Positions 1 to 6,070 of a stretch of 6,485 nucleotides of DNA are shown here, piece after piece (the stretch's first letter is position 1; every line of letters begins with the position of its first letter). The stretch lies in contig JAGDBT010000105.1 of the NCBI GenBank assembly GCA_017958895.1, positions 1-6,485 on the forward strand, in the 5' to 3' direction. The notes under the pieces were generated by a model. It was not told the origin of the DNA. It ran no database searches and worked only from the letters and a program-made list of their open reading frames with translations. The position numbers and the translations under genes were made by a program. The stretch is from Alphaproteobacteria bacterium (lineage in GTDB: Bacteria; Pseudomonadota; Alphaproteobacteria; RF32; CAG-239).

Positions 1-42
1 CTTTCCAATGATTTTTTTAATAAAAAGGAAGAGGCGGTATAA
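1..42 (+). CDS. 3' end of an upstream gene, probably lptF (partial)
   Basis: Frame 1 is open from the window edge and encodes LSNDFFNKKEEAV before a TAA stop. That stop shares its final A with the ATG of lptG (TAATG), a layout typical of translationally coupled genes. In most Gram-negative bacteria the gene directly before lptG is lptF, its partner permease in the LptB2FG LPS exporter, and this lysine- and glutamate-rich cytoplasmic tail would fit. Thirteen codons are too few to identify the protein by sequence, so the lptF identity is inferred from context only. The SD of lptG (AAGGAAGAGG) lies inside this coding tail. Confidence 0.55.
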   Translation, partial: LSNDFFNKKEEAV

Positions 43-1151
43 TGGGTTTTTGGTCTATTCTCGGTCGTTATGTTAATCGTCAATTATTGCTGAGCTTTTT
101 TATAGTGTTTTTCGGTATTCTGGGGATTATTTTGATGTTTGATACCATTGAAGCGTTGCGCCGGGTATCAGGTCGAGAAAACATAACTTTTTGGTTTACG
201 GTGCAATATGCGGTAAGCAGAGTGACCAAAACAGCCGAAATAGTGATTCCTTTTGTTTTGATGGTGGCGGGAATGATAACTTTTTGGCGCTTGAGCAAAA
301 GCAACGAATTTGTGGTAATTCGTTCAACCGGAGTTTCTATTTTCGGATTTTTGCGCCCGCTTTTTGTTGTAACATTTTTATTGGGTGTTGCCGATATTAC
401 CATGTTTAATCCTTTGGCAGCCAGAATGTTTGAGTGGCACAGGCTTTTGAGCTATCGTATGACTTCAAAAGATCCGAATGCCATGTTGTTTTCCAATCGC
501 GGTTTATGGATAAGAGAAAGAGTTGATGACGGCAGAGTACTCTTGATTCAGGCCAAAAGATTGCGTCAGGAAGAGGATAAAACAATTTGGATGCGCGGTG
601 TGAGTATTACGGAACTCAATGAACAATCGCAAATAAAAAAAGTTTATGAGGCTTATTTTGCAACGCTTGACGGCAATGTTTTCCATTTGCATGATGTAAG
701 AGTTTTGGTGGGCGGTGAACCTATTCAATCAATGACTGAGTATGCCTATGAAACAACCATTAATGTTCAACGTATTAAAGACAGCTTTGTTGATCCTGAA
801 GCTATTTCTTTTTGGGATTTGCCGGATACTATCAGGTTTTATGAAAAAGCCGGCTTTTCGGCCAGATTGCATTGGATGCATTTCTTAAATTTGCTGATTT
901 CACCGTTTATGTTGGTAGGTATGTTGATGTTATCGGCAGTGTTTATGTTGCAGAATACATTACGCGGTTCGGCAATTATGGTGCGAGTGGTAATCAGTAT
1001 TGTTACCGGATTTTCTTTCTATTTCTGTTCGCAAGTGGTATCGGCTTTAGGTATAAACGGCTATATTCCGATATGGTTGGCGGTTTCGGCTCCGACATTG
1101 ATAATTATTTTGGTGAGTGTGCCGTTGCTGTTGCAGTCTGATGAAGTTTAA
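42..1151 (+). CDS. lptG: LPS export ABC transporter permease LptG
   Basis: This is a 369-residue inner-membrane permease. With LptF and the ATPase LptB, LptG extracts lipopolysaccharide from the inner membrane and passes it to the LptC-LptA bridge. The length fits the family (about 355-370). The layout is also typical: three N-terminal membrane segments (about residues 16-36, 63-83 and 101-121), a periplasmic beta-rich domain (about 125-270), then three C-terminal segments (about 281-303, 312-332 and 341-363). The stretch around 256-268 (ISFWDLPDTIRFY) leading into the fourth segment, and the later SQVVSALGINGYIP (330-343), resemble the conserved C-terminal part of LptG. The cytoplasmic loop WRLSKSNEFVVIRSTGVS (82-99) matches the coupling-helix region that contacts LptB. 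The ATG overlaps the stop of the preceding gene and has a good SD (AAGGAAGAGG) about 5 nt upstream. A strong hairpin terminator follows the stop. LptF is the main alternative, but the C-terminal half and the gene order favour LptG. Confidence 0.93.
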   Translation: MGFWSILGRYVNRQLLLSFFIVFFGILGIILMFDTIEALRRVSGRENITFWFTVQYAVSRVTKTAEIVIPFVLMVAGMITFWRLSKSNEFVVIRSTGVSIFGFLRPLFVVTFLLGVADITMFNPLAARMFEWHRLLSYRMTSKDPNAMLFSNRGLWIRERVDDGRVLLIQAKRLRQEEDKTIWMRGVSITELNEQSQIKKVYEAYFATLDGNVFHLHDVRVLVGGEPIQSMTEYAYETTINVQRIKDSFVDPEAISFWDLPDTIRFYEKAGFSARLHWMHFLNLLISPFMLVGMLMLSAVFMLQNTLRGSAIMVRVVISIVTGFSFYFCSQVVSALGINGYIPIWLAVSAPTLIIILVSVPLLLQSDEV

Positions 1152-1153
1152 AA

Positions 1154-1188
1154 CAAAAAAACATCGGCAAAATGCCGATGTTTTTTTG
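1154..1188. terminator. Bidirectional intrinsic terminator between lptG and rpmJ
   Basis: A perfect 9-bp stem, ACATCGGCA (1161-1169) with TGCCGATGT (1173-1181), closes an AAA loop. It is flanked by a run of A on the left (1154-1161) and a run of T on the right (1181-1187), so it reads as a Rho-independent terminator on both strands. It lies 2 bases after the lptG stop and about 17 bases beyond the rpmJ stop on the opposite strand, and so serves both converging genes. Confidence 0.92.
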
Positions 1189-1204
1189 TTAATCTGCTAA
1201 GTTA

Positions 1205-1330
1205 TTATCCCTGACGGGCTTTTAACTTAGGATTCTTTTTATTGATAACATAAACGCGACCTTTGCGACGAACAACTTTGCAGTTTAAATCGCGAATTTT
1301 TTTAGATTTCAAAGAGCTATAGCATTTCAT
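1205..1330 (-). CDS. rpmJ: 50S ribosomal protein L36 (bL36)
   Basis: This 41-codon gene is a structural component of the large ribosomal subunit. The protein starts MKCYSSLKSKKIRD and carries the family core CKVVRRKGRVYVI, ending KLKARQG. It matches the alphaproteobacterial, YkgO-like form of L36. That form has a short insertion near the N-terminus and lacks the full zinc ribbon. Only Cys17 of the usual Cys-Cys-Cys-His ligands remains, beside the spare Cys3; the third ligand position is Asn30. The start ATG is preceded by AAAGGA about 7 nt upstream and by a promoter-like element (1363-1391). The gene stands alone, converging on lptG and divergent from the secreted-protein gene at 1482; monocistronic rpmJ is common in Alphaproteobacteria. 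Confidence 0.95.
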   Translation of the reverse strand: MKCYSSLKSKKIRDLNCKVVRRKGRVYVINKKNPKLKARQG

Positions 1331-1362
1331 TTTTTTATTCCTTTACAACACATGTTGAGCGA

Positions 1363-1391
1363 AAAATATGCTATTTATGCATAATTGTCAA
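1363..1391 (-). promoter_or_regulatory. Predicted sigma-70-type promoter of rpmJ
   Basis: On the minus strand there is a perfect TTGACA (plus-strand 1386-1391), then a 17-bp spacer, then TATTTT (1363-1368), which matches 4 of 6 bases of the -10 consensus. Transcription would start near 1356, giving a leader of about 25 nt that contains the rpmJ SD. Confidence 0.6.
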
Positions 1392-1418
1392 CCAATTTTT
1401 TAAGAGAAAAGAAAAATT

Positions 1419-1448
1419 AAGACATATTTTAATATTAAAGAATATAAT
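1419..1448 (+). promoter_or_regulatory. Predicted promoter of the 1482-ettA operon
   Basis: A perfect TATAAT (1443-1448) is preceded, at an 18-bp spacing, by AAGACA (1419-1424), which matches 4 of 6 bases of the -35 consensus. Transcription would start near 1455, giving a leader of about 27 nt with the SD GGAG close to the ATG at 1482. The -35 half is weak, so confidence is moderate. Confidence 0.5.
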
Positions 1449-1481
1449 TACGCGTATCTTAAAGCGTTTCGGAGATAAAAA

Positions 1482-2039
1482 ATGAAGAAATTTGTGTTTG
1501 CGGTAGTGATGTTAGGTATTTGCGGCGGTATTCAGGTTGCAGAGGCCAAAAAAATTACTTATGCGGAAGAAATGTATGCAATGGGAACGGTTTCCGGTCA
1601 GGGATTGGCTTGTAAATCACAAAAATATCACCAGTTTGAATTGTTGGCGAGAGCAATTATGGTGGGAAAAGCTACCGATGCCAAAATGCAAAAGGAAGGG
1701 ATGGAAAGATATACCAGCGGCAAAGTTGATGCCTTTATGGCCATGGAAGATAATAATTTTGCCGATTGTGCAACTATCCGTGAAGAATTTGATAAACAAA
1801 AGATATTTGACAGCGTTTTGTATTCCGACGGCAGAATAAAAATGTATGACGGTACTCTGATTACACCGCGCAAACCTTATAAGGCTTCCAGTTTATACGA
1901 AAAAGATCGTGAGGCCTTTATCAAAGCAGATGCGGCATATAAAAAATTTGTTGCGGAGGCACAGGCAAGGGGACAAAGCAGTGAAAAAATCCCGCTCAGC
2001 GATTCCAGTTATGAACATTATTCCAAAGAGTTTCAATAA
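1482..2039 (+). CDS. Exported protein of unknown function
   Basis: I do not recognise this 185-residue protein. It begins with a clear Sec signal peptide: MKKF, then a hydrophobic core (about 5-19), with a likely cleavage after Ala22 (AEA|KK). The predicted product is therefore periplasmic or secreted. Cys14 lies in the signal, but there is no lipobox pattern around it. The mature part has just two cysteines, Cys44 and Cys96, which could form one disulfide. The rest is charged and lysine-rich, probably mostly helical up to about residue 110, followed by a segment with VLYSDGRIKMYDGTLITPRK (112-131) that looks like beta-strands. No catalytic motif is visible. The SD GGAG sits 8 nt before the ATG. 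The stop overlaps the SD of ettA, so the two genes are probably co-transcribed, although their products act in different compartments and no functional link follows from that. Confidence 0.85.
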   Translation: MKKFVFAVVMLGICGGIQVAEAKKITYAEEMYAMGTVSGQGLACKSQKYHQFELLARAIMVGKATDAKMQKEGMERYTSGKVDAFMAMEDNNFADCATIREEFDKQKIFDSVLYSDGRIKMYDGTLITPRKPYKASSLYEKDREAFIKADAAYKKFVAEAQARGQSSEKIPLSDSSYEHYSKEFQ

Positions 2040-2052
2040 GGAGAATTAAGTA

Positions 2053-3732
2053 ATGGCTTCATACCAATATATTTTTGTGATGCAGAATTTAACAAAGGTT
2101 CTGCCCGGAGGAAGAGAGCTTTTTAAGAACATAACTTTATCGTTTTTGCCCGGAGCAAAAATCGGCGTTTTGGGAGTTAACGGTGCCGGAAAATCAACTT
2201 TGCTGAAGATAATGGCCGGTGTAGATAAAGAATTTAACGGTGAAGCTTGGCCGGCCGAAGGTGTTAAAGTCGGATATCTGGAACAAGAGCCTAAATTGGA
2301 TCCGAACAAAAATGTAATGGAAAATGTTATGGACGGTTTAGGCGAAACCAAGGAATTGTTGCAACGTTTTGAAGAGGTTTCGGCTAAATTTGCCGAGCCG
2401 ATGAGCGACGATGAAATGAATGCGCTGATAGCCGAGCAGGCGGAATTGCAAGAAAAAATAGATGCAGTCAACGGTTGGGATATAGAACGTACGGTGCAGA
2501 TTGCCATGGATGCTTTGCGTTGCCCGCCGCCTGAAGCTGAAGTAACAAAATTGTCCGGCGGAGAAAAGCGTCGGGTGGCACTATGCAGATTGCTGTTGCA
2601 AAAACCCGATATGTTGCTCTTGGATGAGCCGACAAACCATTTGGATGCCGAATCGGTAGCGTGGTTGGAACACCATTTACGAGATTATAACGGCACGGTT
2701 GTTATGGTTACGCACGATCGTTATTTTTTGGATAATGTTACCGGTTGGATTTTGGAACTTGATCGTGGCGAAGGTATTCCTTATGAGGGCAATTATACCT
2801 CTTGGTTGGAGCAAAAGCAAAAGCGTTTGGAACAAGAATCGCGTGAAGAATCGGCGCGTCAACGTACTTTGGCCCGAGAGTTGGAGTGGATTCACAAAAA
2901 CCCTAAGGCGCGTCAGGCTAAATCTAAGGCGCGTATAAATGCTTATGACGAATTATTGTCGCAGGCCACAAAAGAAAAGATGACAACGGCTCATATCAAT
3001 ATTCCGATGACCGAACGTTTGGGAGATTTGGTTATTGAAGCGGAACATATCAGTAAGGCCTATGGCGACAGAGTGTTGATTGATGATTTATCATTTAAAA
3101 TTCCGAAAGGTGCGATTGTGGGGATTATCGGCCCGAACGGTGCCGGAAAAACCACATTGTTCCGCATGATAACCGGTCAGGAAAAACCGGACAGCGGTAC
3201 GATACGTTTGGGAGATACGGTGGATTTGGGTTATGTTGACCAATCAAGAGATGAATTGAATCCGGATAAGACAATTTGGGAGGAAATTTCCGACGGTTTG
3301 GATATTATTCAACTGGGTAAAAGCGAGATTCCTTCACGCGCTTATGTGGGGCAATTTAACTTTAAGGGCAGTGATCAGCAAAAGAAAGTCGGAATGCTTT
3401 CCGGCGGTGAACGCAACCGGGTGCATTTGGCAAAGATGTTGCGTAAAGGCGCAAATGTGATTTTGCTTGATGAACCGACAAATGATTTGGATGTTGATAC
3501 TTTGCGTTCTTTGGAAGAAGGAATCAGTGCCTATCCGGGATGTGTGTTGGTAACCTCACACGATCGTTGGTTTTTGGACCGTTTGGCAACGCATATTTTA
3601 GCTTATGAAGATAATGGGCATGTGGAATGGTTTGAAGGCAACTTTGAGGACTATGAGAAAGATAAAAAAGCTCGTCTGGGCGAGGATGCCTGCAATCCGC
3701 ATCGGTTACGTTATAAAAAATTGGAACGTTGA
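2053..3732 (+). CDS. ettA: Energy-dependent translational throttle protein EttA (ABC-F)
   Basis: This 559-residue cytoplasmic ABC-F ATPase has no membrane segments. EttA binds the ribosomal E site and couples the ATP/ADP state to early translation elongation. Two ABC domains run in tandem. The first has Walker A GVNGAGKST (41-49), signature LSGGE (167-171), Walker B with catalytic LLLDE (188-192) and an H-loop THDRYFLDNV (220-229). The second has GPNGAGKTT (360-368), LSGGE (449-453), ILLDE (470-474) and SHDRWFLDR (502-510). Both catalytic glutamates (192 and 474) are intact. The charged insert at about 95-140 is the EttA arm that touches L1, and the basic linker at about 252-320 is the P-site tRNA-interaction region. 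The length (E. coli EttA is 555) and the C-terminal RLRYKKLER separate it from Uup and YheS. The start was chosen from the SD AAGGAG (2038-2043), which overlaps the preceding stop. Confidence 0.97.
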   Translation: MASYQYIFVMQNLTKVLPGGRELFKNITLSFLPGAKIGVLGVNGAGKSTLLKIMAGVDKEFNGEAWPAEGVKVGYLEQEPKLDPNKNVMENVMDGLGETKELLQRFEEVSAKFAEPMSDDEMNALIAEQAELQEKIDAVNGWDIERTVQIAMDALRCPPPEAEVTKLSGGEKRRVALCRLLLQKPDMLLLDEPTNHLDAESVAWLEHHLRDYNGTVVMVTHDRYFLDNVTGWILELDRGEGIPYEGNYTSWLEQKQKRLEQESREESARQRTLARELEWIHKNPKARQAKSKARINAYDELLSQATKEKMTTAHINIPMTERLGDLVIEAEHISKAYGDRVLIDDLSFKIPKGAIVGIIGPNGAGKTTLFRMITGQEKPDSGTIRLGDTVDLGYVDQSRDELNPDKTIWEEISDGLDIIQLGKSEIPSRAYVGQFNFKGSDQQKKVGMLSGGERNRVHLAKMLRKGANVILLDEPTNDLDVDTLRSLEEGISAYPGCVLVTSHDRWFLDRLATHILAYEDNGHVEWFEGNFEDYEKDKKARLGEDACNPHRLRYKKLER

Positions 3733-4389
3733 TTATTTATATTTCCAAGTAATCATACAGGTTTTTTCGGTGCAATTACAAGCGCGCGCCGCTCTTGAAG
3801 GATGCAACGGAAAATCTTGTCTTTGCCCGTGCATGCAAACTAAGGCATAACCGTGGTTATCGCCGGCAAATAAATCGGCATCTATTCCGTCGCAATAATG
3901 AAATAACGGAAGAGTGTTGAGTTCCTGATAATCCGGATTGGCGCGAATTTCCATGGCAACAATGCCGGAATTTTTATTGTTTTCCCACGGCTCGGTAGCC
4001 AAAGCAGTGCACATCTTGGAGTCTAAATTATAGAAACGAATTACGAAAGCACTTCGGTCATTGGCATCTTTTTCCAACGAATCGGCGAAAATTTCTATTT
4101 TACCATCTTGCAGATGCAGAGGAATTCCGTTTTCGGAGATTTTTGCCGAAGAAGAAATATAATGTTGTTTGAGAGCGTTTGCCGTGTCGAGATTGCCATA
4201 ATCACTGTATTGCATATAGGCTGATTGGATGTTGACGGCGGTATGGACAACGATTTCATCCATTTTGATGGTTTTATACTTAAAATAAGCTCCGACATAA
4301 CCATAAAGCGCACCTATAGTTATGGTCGCCATGATTATGAGATATCCTACTGTTTCCGCAAGGGTCCAACCCTTATCGTTTTTTAGCAT
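3733..4389 (-). CDS. Type IV pilin-like protein with class III signal
   Basis: This 218-residue protein has a type IV prepilin N-terminus: a short charged leader (MLKNDKG), a probable prepilin peptidase cut after Gly7, mature WTLAE with the key Glu at mature position 5 (residue 12), then a hydrophobic helix (about 13-35). Trp at mature position 1 is unusual; Phe or Met is the norm. The globular part has six cysteines (127, 166, 185, 204, 206 and 211), three of them clustered in the C-terminal tail CNCTEKTC, which suggests disulfides in the periplasm. The size and the motif around MCTAL (126-130) recall type IVb or PilS-like pilins, but assignment to one family is inference. It could be a major pilin, a minor pilin or a pseudopilin. 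No other pilus gene is in the window. SD GGGAG lies 7 nt before the ATG. The stop directly abuts the ettA stop on the other strand. Confidence 0.75.
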   Translation of the reverse strand: MLKNDKGWTLAETVGYLIIMATITIGALYGYVGAYFKYKTIKMDEIVVHTAVNIQSAYMQYSDYGNLDTANALKQHYISSSAKISENGIPLHLQDGKIEIFADSLEKDANDRSAFVIRFYNLDSKMCTALATEPWENNKNSGIVAMEIRANPDYQELNTLPLFHYCDGIDADLFAGDNHGYALVCMHGQRQDFPLHPSRAARACNCTEKTCMITWKYK

Positions 4390-4442
4390 AACACACTCCC
4401 GTTTTGAGAGATTTTAACAAAATGAAGTTATAAATAAGTTAA

Positions 4443-4472
4443 CAAAAAAAAACCGCCTCTCAGAGACGGCTT
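4443..4472 (-). terminator. Intrinsic terminator after nusG
   Basis: Read on the minus strand, AAGCCGTCTC pairs with GAGGCGGTTT around a TGA loop: ten pairs, two of them G-U. A run of nine T follows (A-run at plus-strand 4444-4452). It starts about 20 bases after the nusG stop and ends the secE-nusG transcript before the pilin-like gene. Confidence 0.9.
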
Positions 4473-4491
4473 AGAATTCAAAATAAAAAAC

Positions 4492-5022
4492 TTAAATTTT
4501 CTCGACTTGCGAAAATTCCAATTCCACCGGAGTATAACGACCGAAAATGGAAACTGAAACTTTCAAACGAGATTTTTCCATATCCACATCTTCCACAATG
4601 CCGACGAAAGAAGCAAACGGACCATCGGTAACTCTGATTTGCTCGCCGGTTTCAAAGGTAATGTTGGTCTGTGGACGTTCGATACCTTCCTTAATTTGAT
4701 TCATAATCTTTTCAACTTCGGCATCGGAGATTGGTTTCGGCTTGTTGTTCGCCCCCAAGAATCCGCTGACACGCGGAGTATTCTTAACCACCAATTGAGC
4801 ATCATCAGTCAGTTCCATCTTTACCAAAATATATCCCGGGAAGAATTTGTGCTCGGCATTTACTTTGGTGCCGCGACGAATTTCCACCACATTTTCTACC
4901 GGTACCAAAACATCCAAAATTTTATCTTCCATTTTTTTCAAAACGGCTTGCTCTCTCAAAGATTCGGCAACTTTCTTTTCCGATCCGGAATAAACATTAA
5001 CTACATACCAACGTGCTGTCAT
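4492..5022 (-). CDS. nusG: Transcription elongation/antitermination factor NusG
   Basis: This 176-residue cytoplasmic factor binds the RNA polymerase clamp and links it to Rho or to the leading ribosome. The N-terminal NGN domain (about 1-110) opens with ARWYVVNVYSGSEKKVAESL and includes HKFFPGYILVKMEL (58-71) and NTPRVSGFLG (81-90), the conserved polymerase-binding surface. The C-terminal KOW domain (about 125-176) contains ETGEQIRVTDGPFASFVGIV (124-143) and ends in the typical SVSIFGRYTPVELEF. The length is normal. SD AGGAG lies 7 nt before the ATG and overlaps the TAG stop of secE 10 nt upstream, so the two genes are tightly coupled. Unusually, a terminator follows at once instead of rplK. 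Confidence 0.97.
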   Translation of the reverse strand: MTARWYVVNVYSGSEKKVAESLREQAVLKKMEDKILDVLVPVENVVEIRRGTKVNAEHKFFPGYILVKMELTDDAQLVVKNTPRVSGFLGANNKPKPISDAEVEKIMNQIKEGIERPQTNITFETGEQIRVTDGPFASFVGIVEDVDMEKSRLKVSVSIFGRYTPVELEFSQVEKI

Positions 5023-5032
5023 TTATACGCTC

Positions 5033-5224
5033 CTAACCTAATTGCAAAATTTTATCAATACCCCAGCTCAAAATAACATCTACCGTAAAGAAAAATGCCG
5101 TAGCAAGGGCAACCAAAATAACAACCATGGTGCAGGAAGGAATAACTTCCTTTCTGGTCGGCCAGGTAACTTTTTTTGCTTCTTGTTTTACCTGACGTAA
5201 AAACTGAATCGGACTGATACTCAT
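5033..5224 (-). CDS. secE: Preprotein translocase subunit SecE
   Basis: This 63-residue inner-membrane protein is the short, single-span SecE of most bacteria. It clamps the SecY channel in the SecYEG translocon. The amphipathic surface helix carries the family signature EAKKVTWPTRKEV (15-27) and is followed by one membrane segment (about 31-54) with the usual short tail. The ATG has SD AAGGA about 7 nt upstream. The stop TAG is embedded in the SD of nusG, the classic secE-nusG pair. A near-consensus promoter lies about 80 bp upstream. No tRNA-Trp or tuf gene is found before it, although these often precede secE elsewhere. Confidence 0.95.
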   Translation of the reverse strand: MSISPIQFLRQVKQEAKKVTWPTRKEVIPSCTMVVILVALATAFFFTVDVILSWGIDKILQLG

Positions 5225-5271
5225 TTATTTTCCTTATGCAAAATTAATCTTCTTCCGCGCAAACCAAAATT

Positions 5272-5296
5272 ATAAGTAGCCGCGCAGATTACTTAT
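5272..5296 (-). promoter_or_regulatory. Possible 5'-end hairpin in the secE-nusG leader
   Basis: A perfect 7-bp inverted repeat, ATAAGTA (5272-5278) and TACTTAT (5290-5296), encloses an 11-nt GC-rich loop. The predicted transcription start is near 5297, so the hairpin would sit at the extreme 5' end of the mRNA, where it could stabilise the transcript. It could instead be a protein-binding palindrome next to the promoter. The stem is AT-rich and may be chance. Confidence 0.35.
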
Positions 5297-5303
5297 TACC
5301 GGC

Positions 5304-5333
5304 ATAATAAATATGTTTTGCCGTTAATGTCAA
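5304..5333 (-). promoter_or_regulatory. Predicted sigma-70-type promoter of secE-nusG
   Basis: On the minus strand there is a perfect TTGACA (plus-strand 5328-5333), an 18-bp spacer and TATTAT (5304-5309, 5 of 6 bases). This is the best promoter match in the window, as expected for a highly expressed housekeeping operon. The leader to the secE ATG would be about 73 nt. Confidence 0.7.
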
Positions 5334-5362
5334 GGATTTATTTAGTTCTGTTCAGAAAGAAT

Positions 5363-5400
5363 AAAAAAATCCCCCGGATTGCCATGAGGCAAAAGGGGGA
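5363..5400 (-). terminator. Terminator after small paralogue A (copy T1)
   Basis: The outer stem TCCCCC (5370-5375) pairs with GGGGGA (5395-5400). After a small internal loop, an inner stem TTGCC (5379-5383) pairs with GGCAA (5388-5392) around ATGA. On the minus strand a run of seven T follows (5363-5369). It begins 5 bases after the stop of the gene at 5406. It is a near-copy of the hairpin at 6071-6117. Confidence 0.88.
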
Positions 5401-5405
5401 AATTT

Positions 5406-5696
5406 TTACGGATTGACGAAGTCTTTGAACCATTCGTCGCGCTCGGCGGCTTTTTGGTAGCATTCCTGGATAAATGTCTCAAGCATCGGGCTTTTGTCAT
5501 CTCGCCAGGTCTGCATGGATTCTATTTCAGACATCACCTGCCAAGGAACCATCGTATTGACGATTACATCAGGTCCGTGCATCACGTAACACTGGCGACC
5601 GTAAACGGAAACCTGCCACTTGCAATCCTTTGAATTTACTTTAACGAAGGCCTGGTCTTTGCCATGATCTCTTCGTGCAATGATTTTTTTACACAT
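5406..5696 (-). CDS. Small cytoplasmic protein of unknown family, paralogue A
   Basis: I do not recognise this 96-residue protein. It has no signal peptide or membrane segment. The N-terminal half looks like beta-strands, with QAFVKV at 15-20. A Gly-Pro follows at 41-42, then VPW (50-52). The rest is mainly helical, ending LETFIQECYQKAAERDEWFK (72-91). The Cys79, Ala-Ala (83-84) and Trp-Phe (89-90) positions are shared with paralogues B and C. Against B, about 21 of 54 residues from the Gly-Pro onwards are identical without a gap, and the first residues also align (MCKKII with MTRKVI). It is the second gene of a probable B-A transcript and ends at a strong terminator. There is no SD before its ATG; the 20-base gap is A/T-rich, so start selection relies on homology. 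The family expansion and shared structure argue that it is a real gene. Confidence 0.75.
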   Translation of the reverse strand: MCKKIIARRDHGKDQAFVKVNSKDCKWQVSVYGRQCYVMHGPDVIVNTMVPWQVMSEIESMQTWRDDKSPMLETFIQECYQKAAERDEWFKDFVNP

Positions 5697-5716
5697 AATT
5701 ATTTTTGTTAGTTCGG

Positions 5717-5995
5717 TTAAACAAAGATCTCAAACCACTTATTGATTTTTGCGGCTGCACGCAGGCAGGTTTGGCAAAATTCTTCAAGAGTACTGCTGTG
5801 GTTGTCACGCCAGGATTTAAGTTGTGAAACCTCTTTTTTCAGATCCTGGGGCACTTGCTGGGGAAGGGTTAAATACGGACCCTCGCAGGCTTTACCCTGA
5901 ATGTAGTTTGAAAAGATATCAATCACAGAACCGTCGCTGTAGATAAAAGCGATGGCATTGTCTTTTTCAAGACGGTAAATCACTTTTCTTGTCAT
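5717..5995 (-). CDS. Small cytoplasmic protein of unknown family, paralogue B
   Basis: This is a 92-residue protein of the same unrecognised family. The frame is open to an earlier ATG at 6029-6031 (104 residues), but I chose the internal ATG. From there MTRKVIYRLEKDNAIAFIYS aligns with the start of paralogue A, Gly-Pro falls at 39-40 as against 41-42 in A, and the length matches the other copies. The upstream promoter would also start transcription only about 4 nt before the longer start. The shared C-terminal helix reads TLEEFCQTCLRAAAKINKWF, so it has a CxxC that A lacks and C has. The SWRDN segment just before it matches TWRDD in A. No SD precedes either ATG. The TAA lies 20 bp before paralogue A with no terminator between, so the two are probably one transcript. 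Confidence 0.72.
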   Translation of the reverse strand: MTRKVIYRLEKDNAIAFIYSDGSVIDIFSNYIQGKACEGPYLTLPQQVPQDLKKEVSQLKSWRDNHSSTLEEFCQTCLRAAAKINKWFEIFV

Positions 5996-6041
5996 AGTTT
6001 TTTTGATATAATGTTTATGTAAAAAATTCATAACTGATTTG

Positions 6042-6069
6042 ATTATAGACTTAATTTTGAAAAAATCAA
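6042..6069 (-). promoter_or_regulatory. Predicted promoter of the paralogue B-A transcript
   Basis: On the minus strand there is TTGATT (plus-strand 6064-6069, 4 of 6 bases), a 16-bp spacer and a perfect TATAAT (6042-6047). It lies just downstream of the terminator of paralogue C, so B-A would be an independent unit. Transcription would start near 6035, about 40 nt before the preferred start of B. Confidence 0.55.
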
Positions 6070-6070
6070 C

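Noticed and set aside
2046..2507. Minus-strand open frame of 153 codons opposite the start of ettA
   Set aside because: It is antisense to the first ABC domain of ettA, serine-rich as expected from reversed codons, and without a promoter or SD.
2053..3732. ABC-F antibiotic resistance (target protection) protein
   Set aside because: The length, the EttA-type arm and linker, the residues around both H-loops and the RYKKL tail match housekeeping EttA and not the resistance ABC-F groups, which have a longer interdomain linker.
4639..5076. Plus-strand open frame of 145 codons opposite nusG and the end of secE
   Set aside because: It lies wholly antisense to nusG and the nusG-secE junction. The protein has no recognisable motif and there is no SD, so it is a shadow frame.
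5225..5303. Possible tRNA-Trp in front of secE
   Set aside because: The leader has one 7-bp stem but no cloverleaf, no T-loop GTTC motif and no CCA anticodon arm; the stretch is AT-rich apart from two TGCGCGG motifs.
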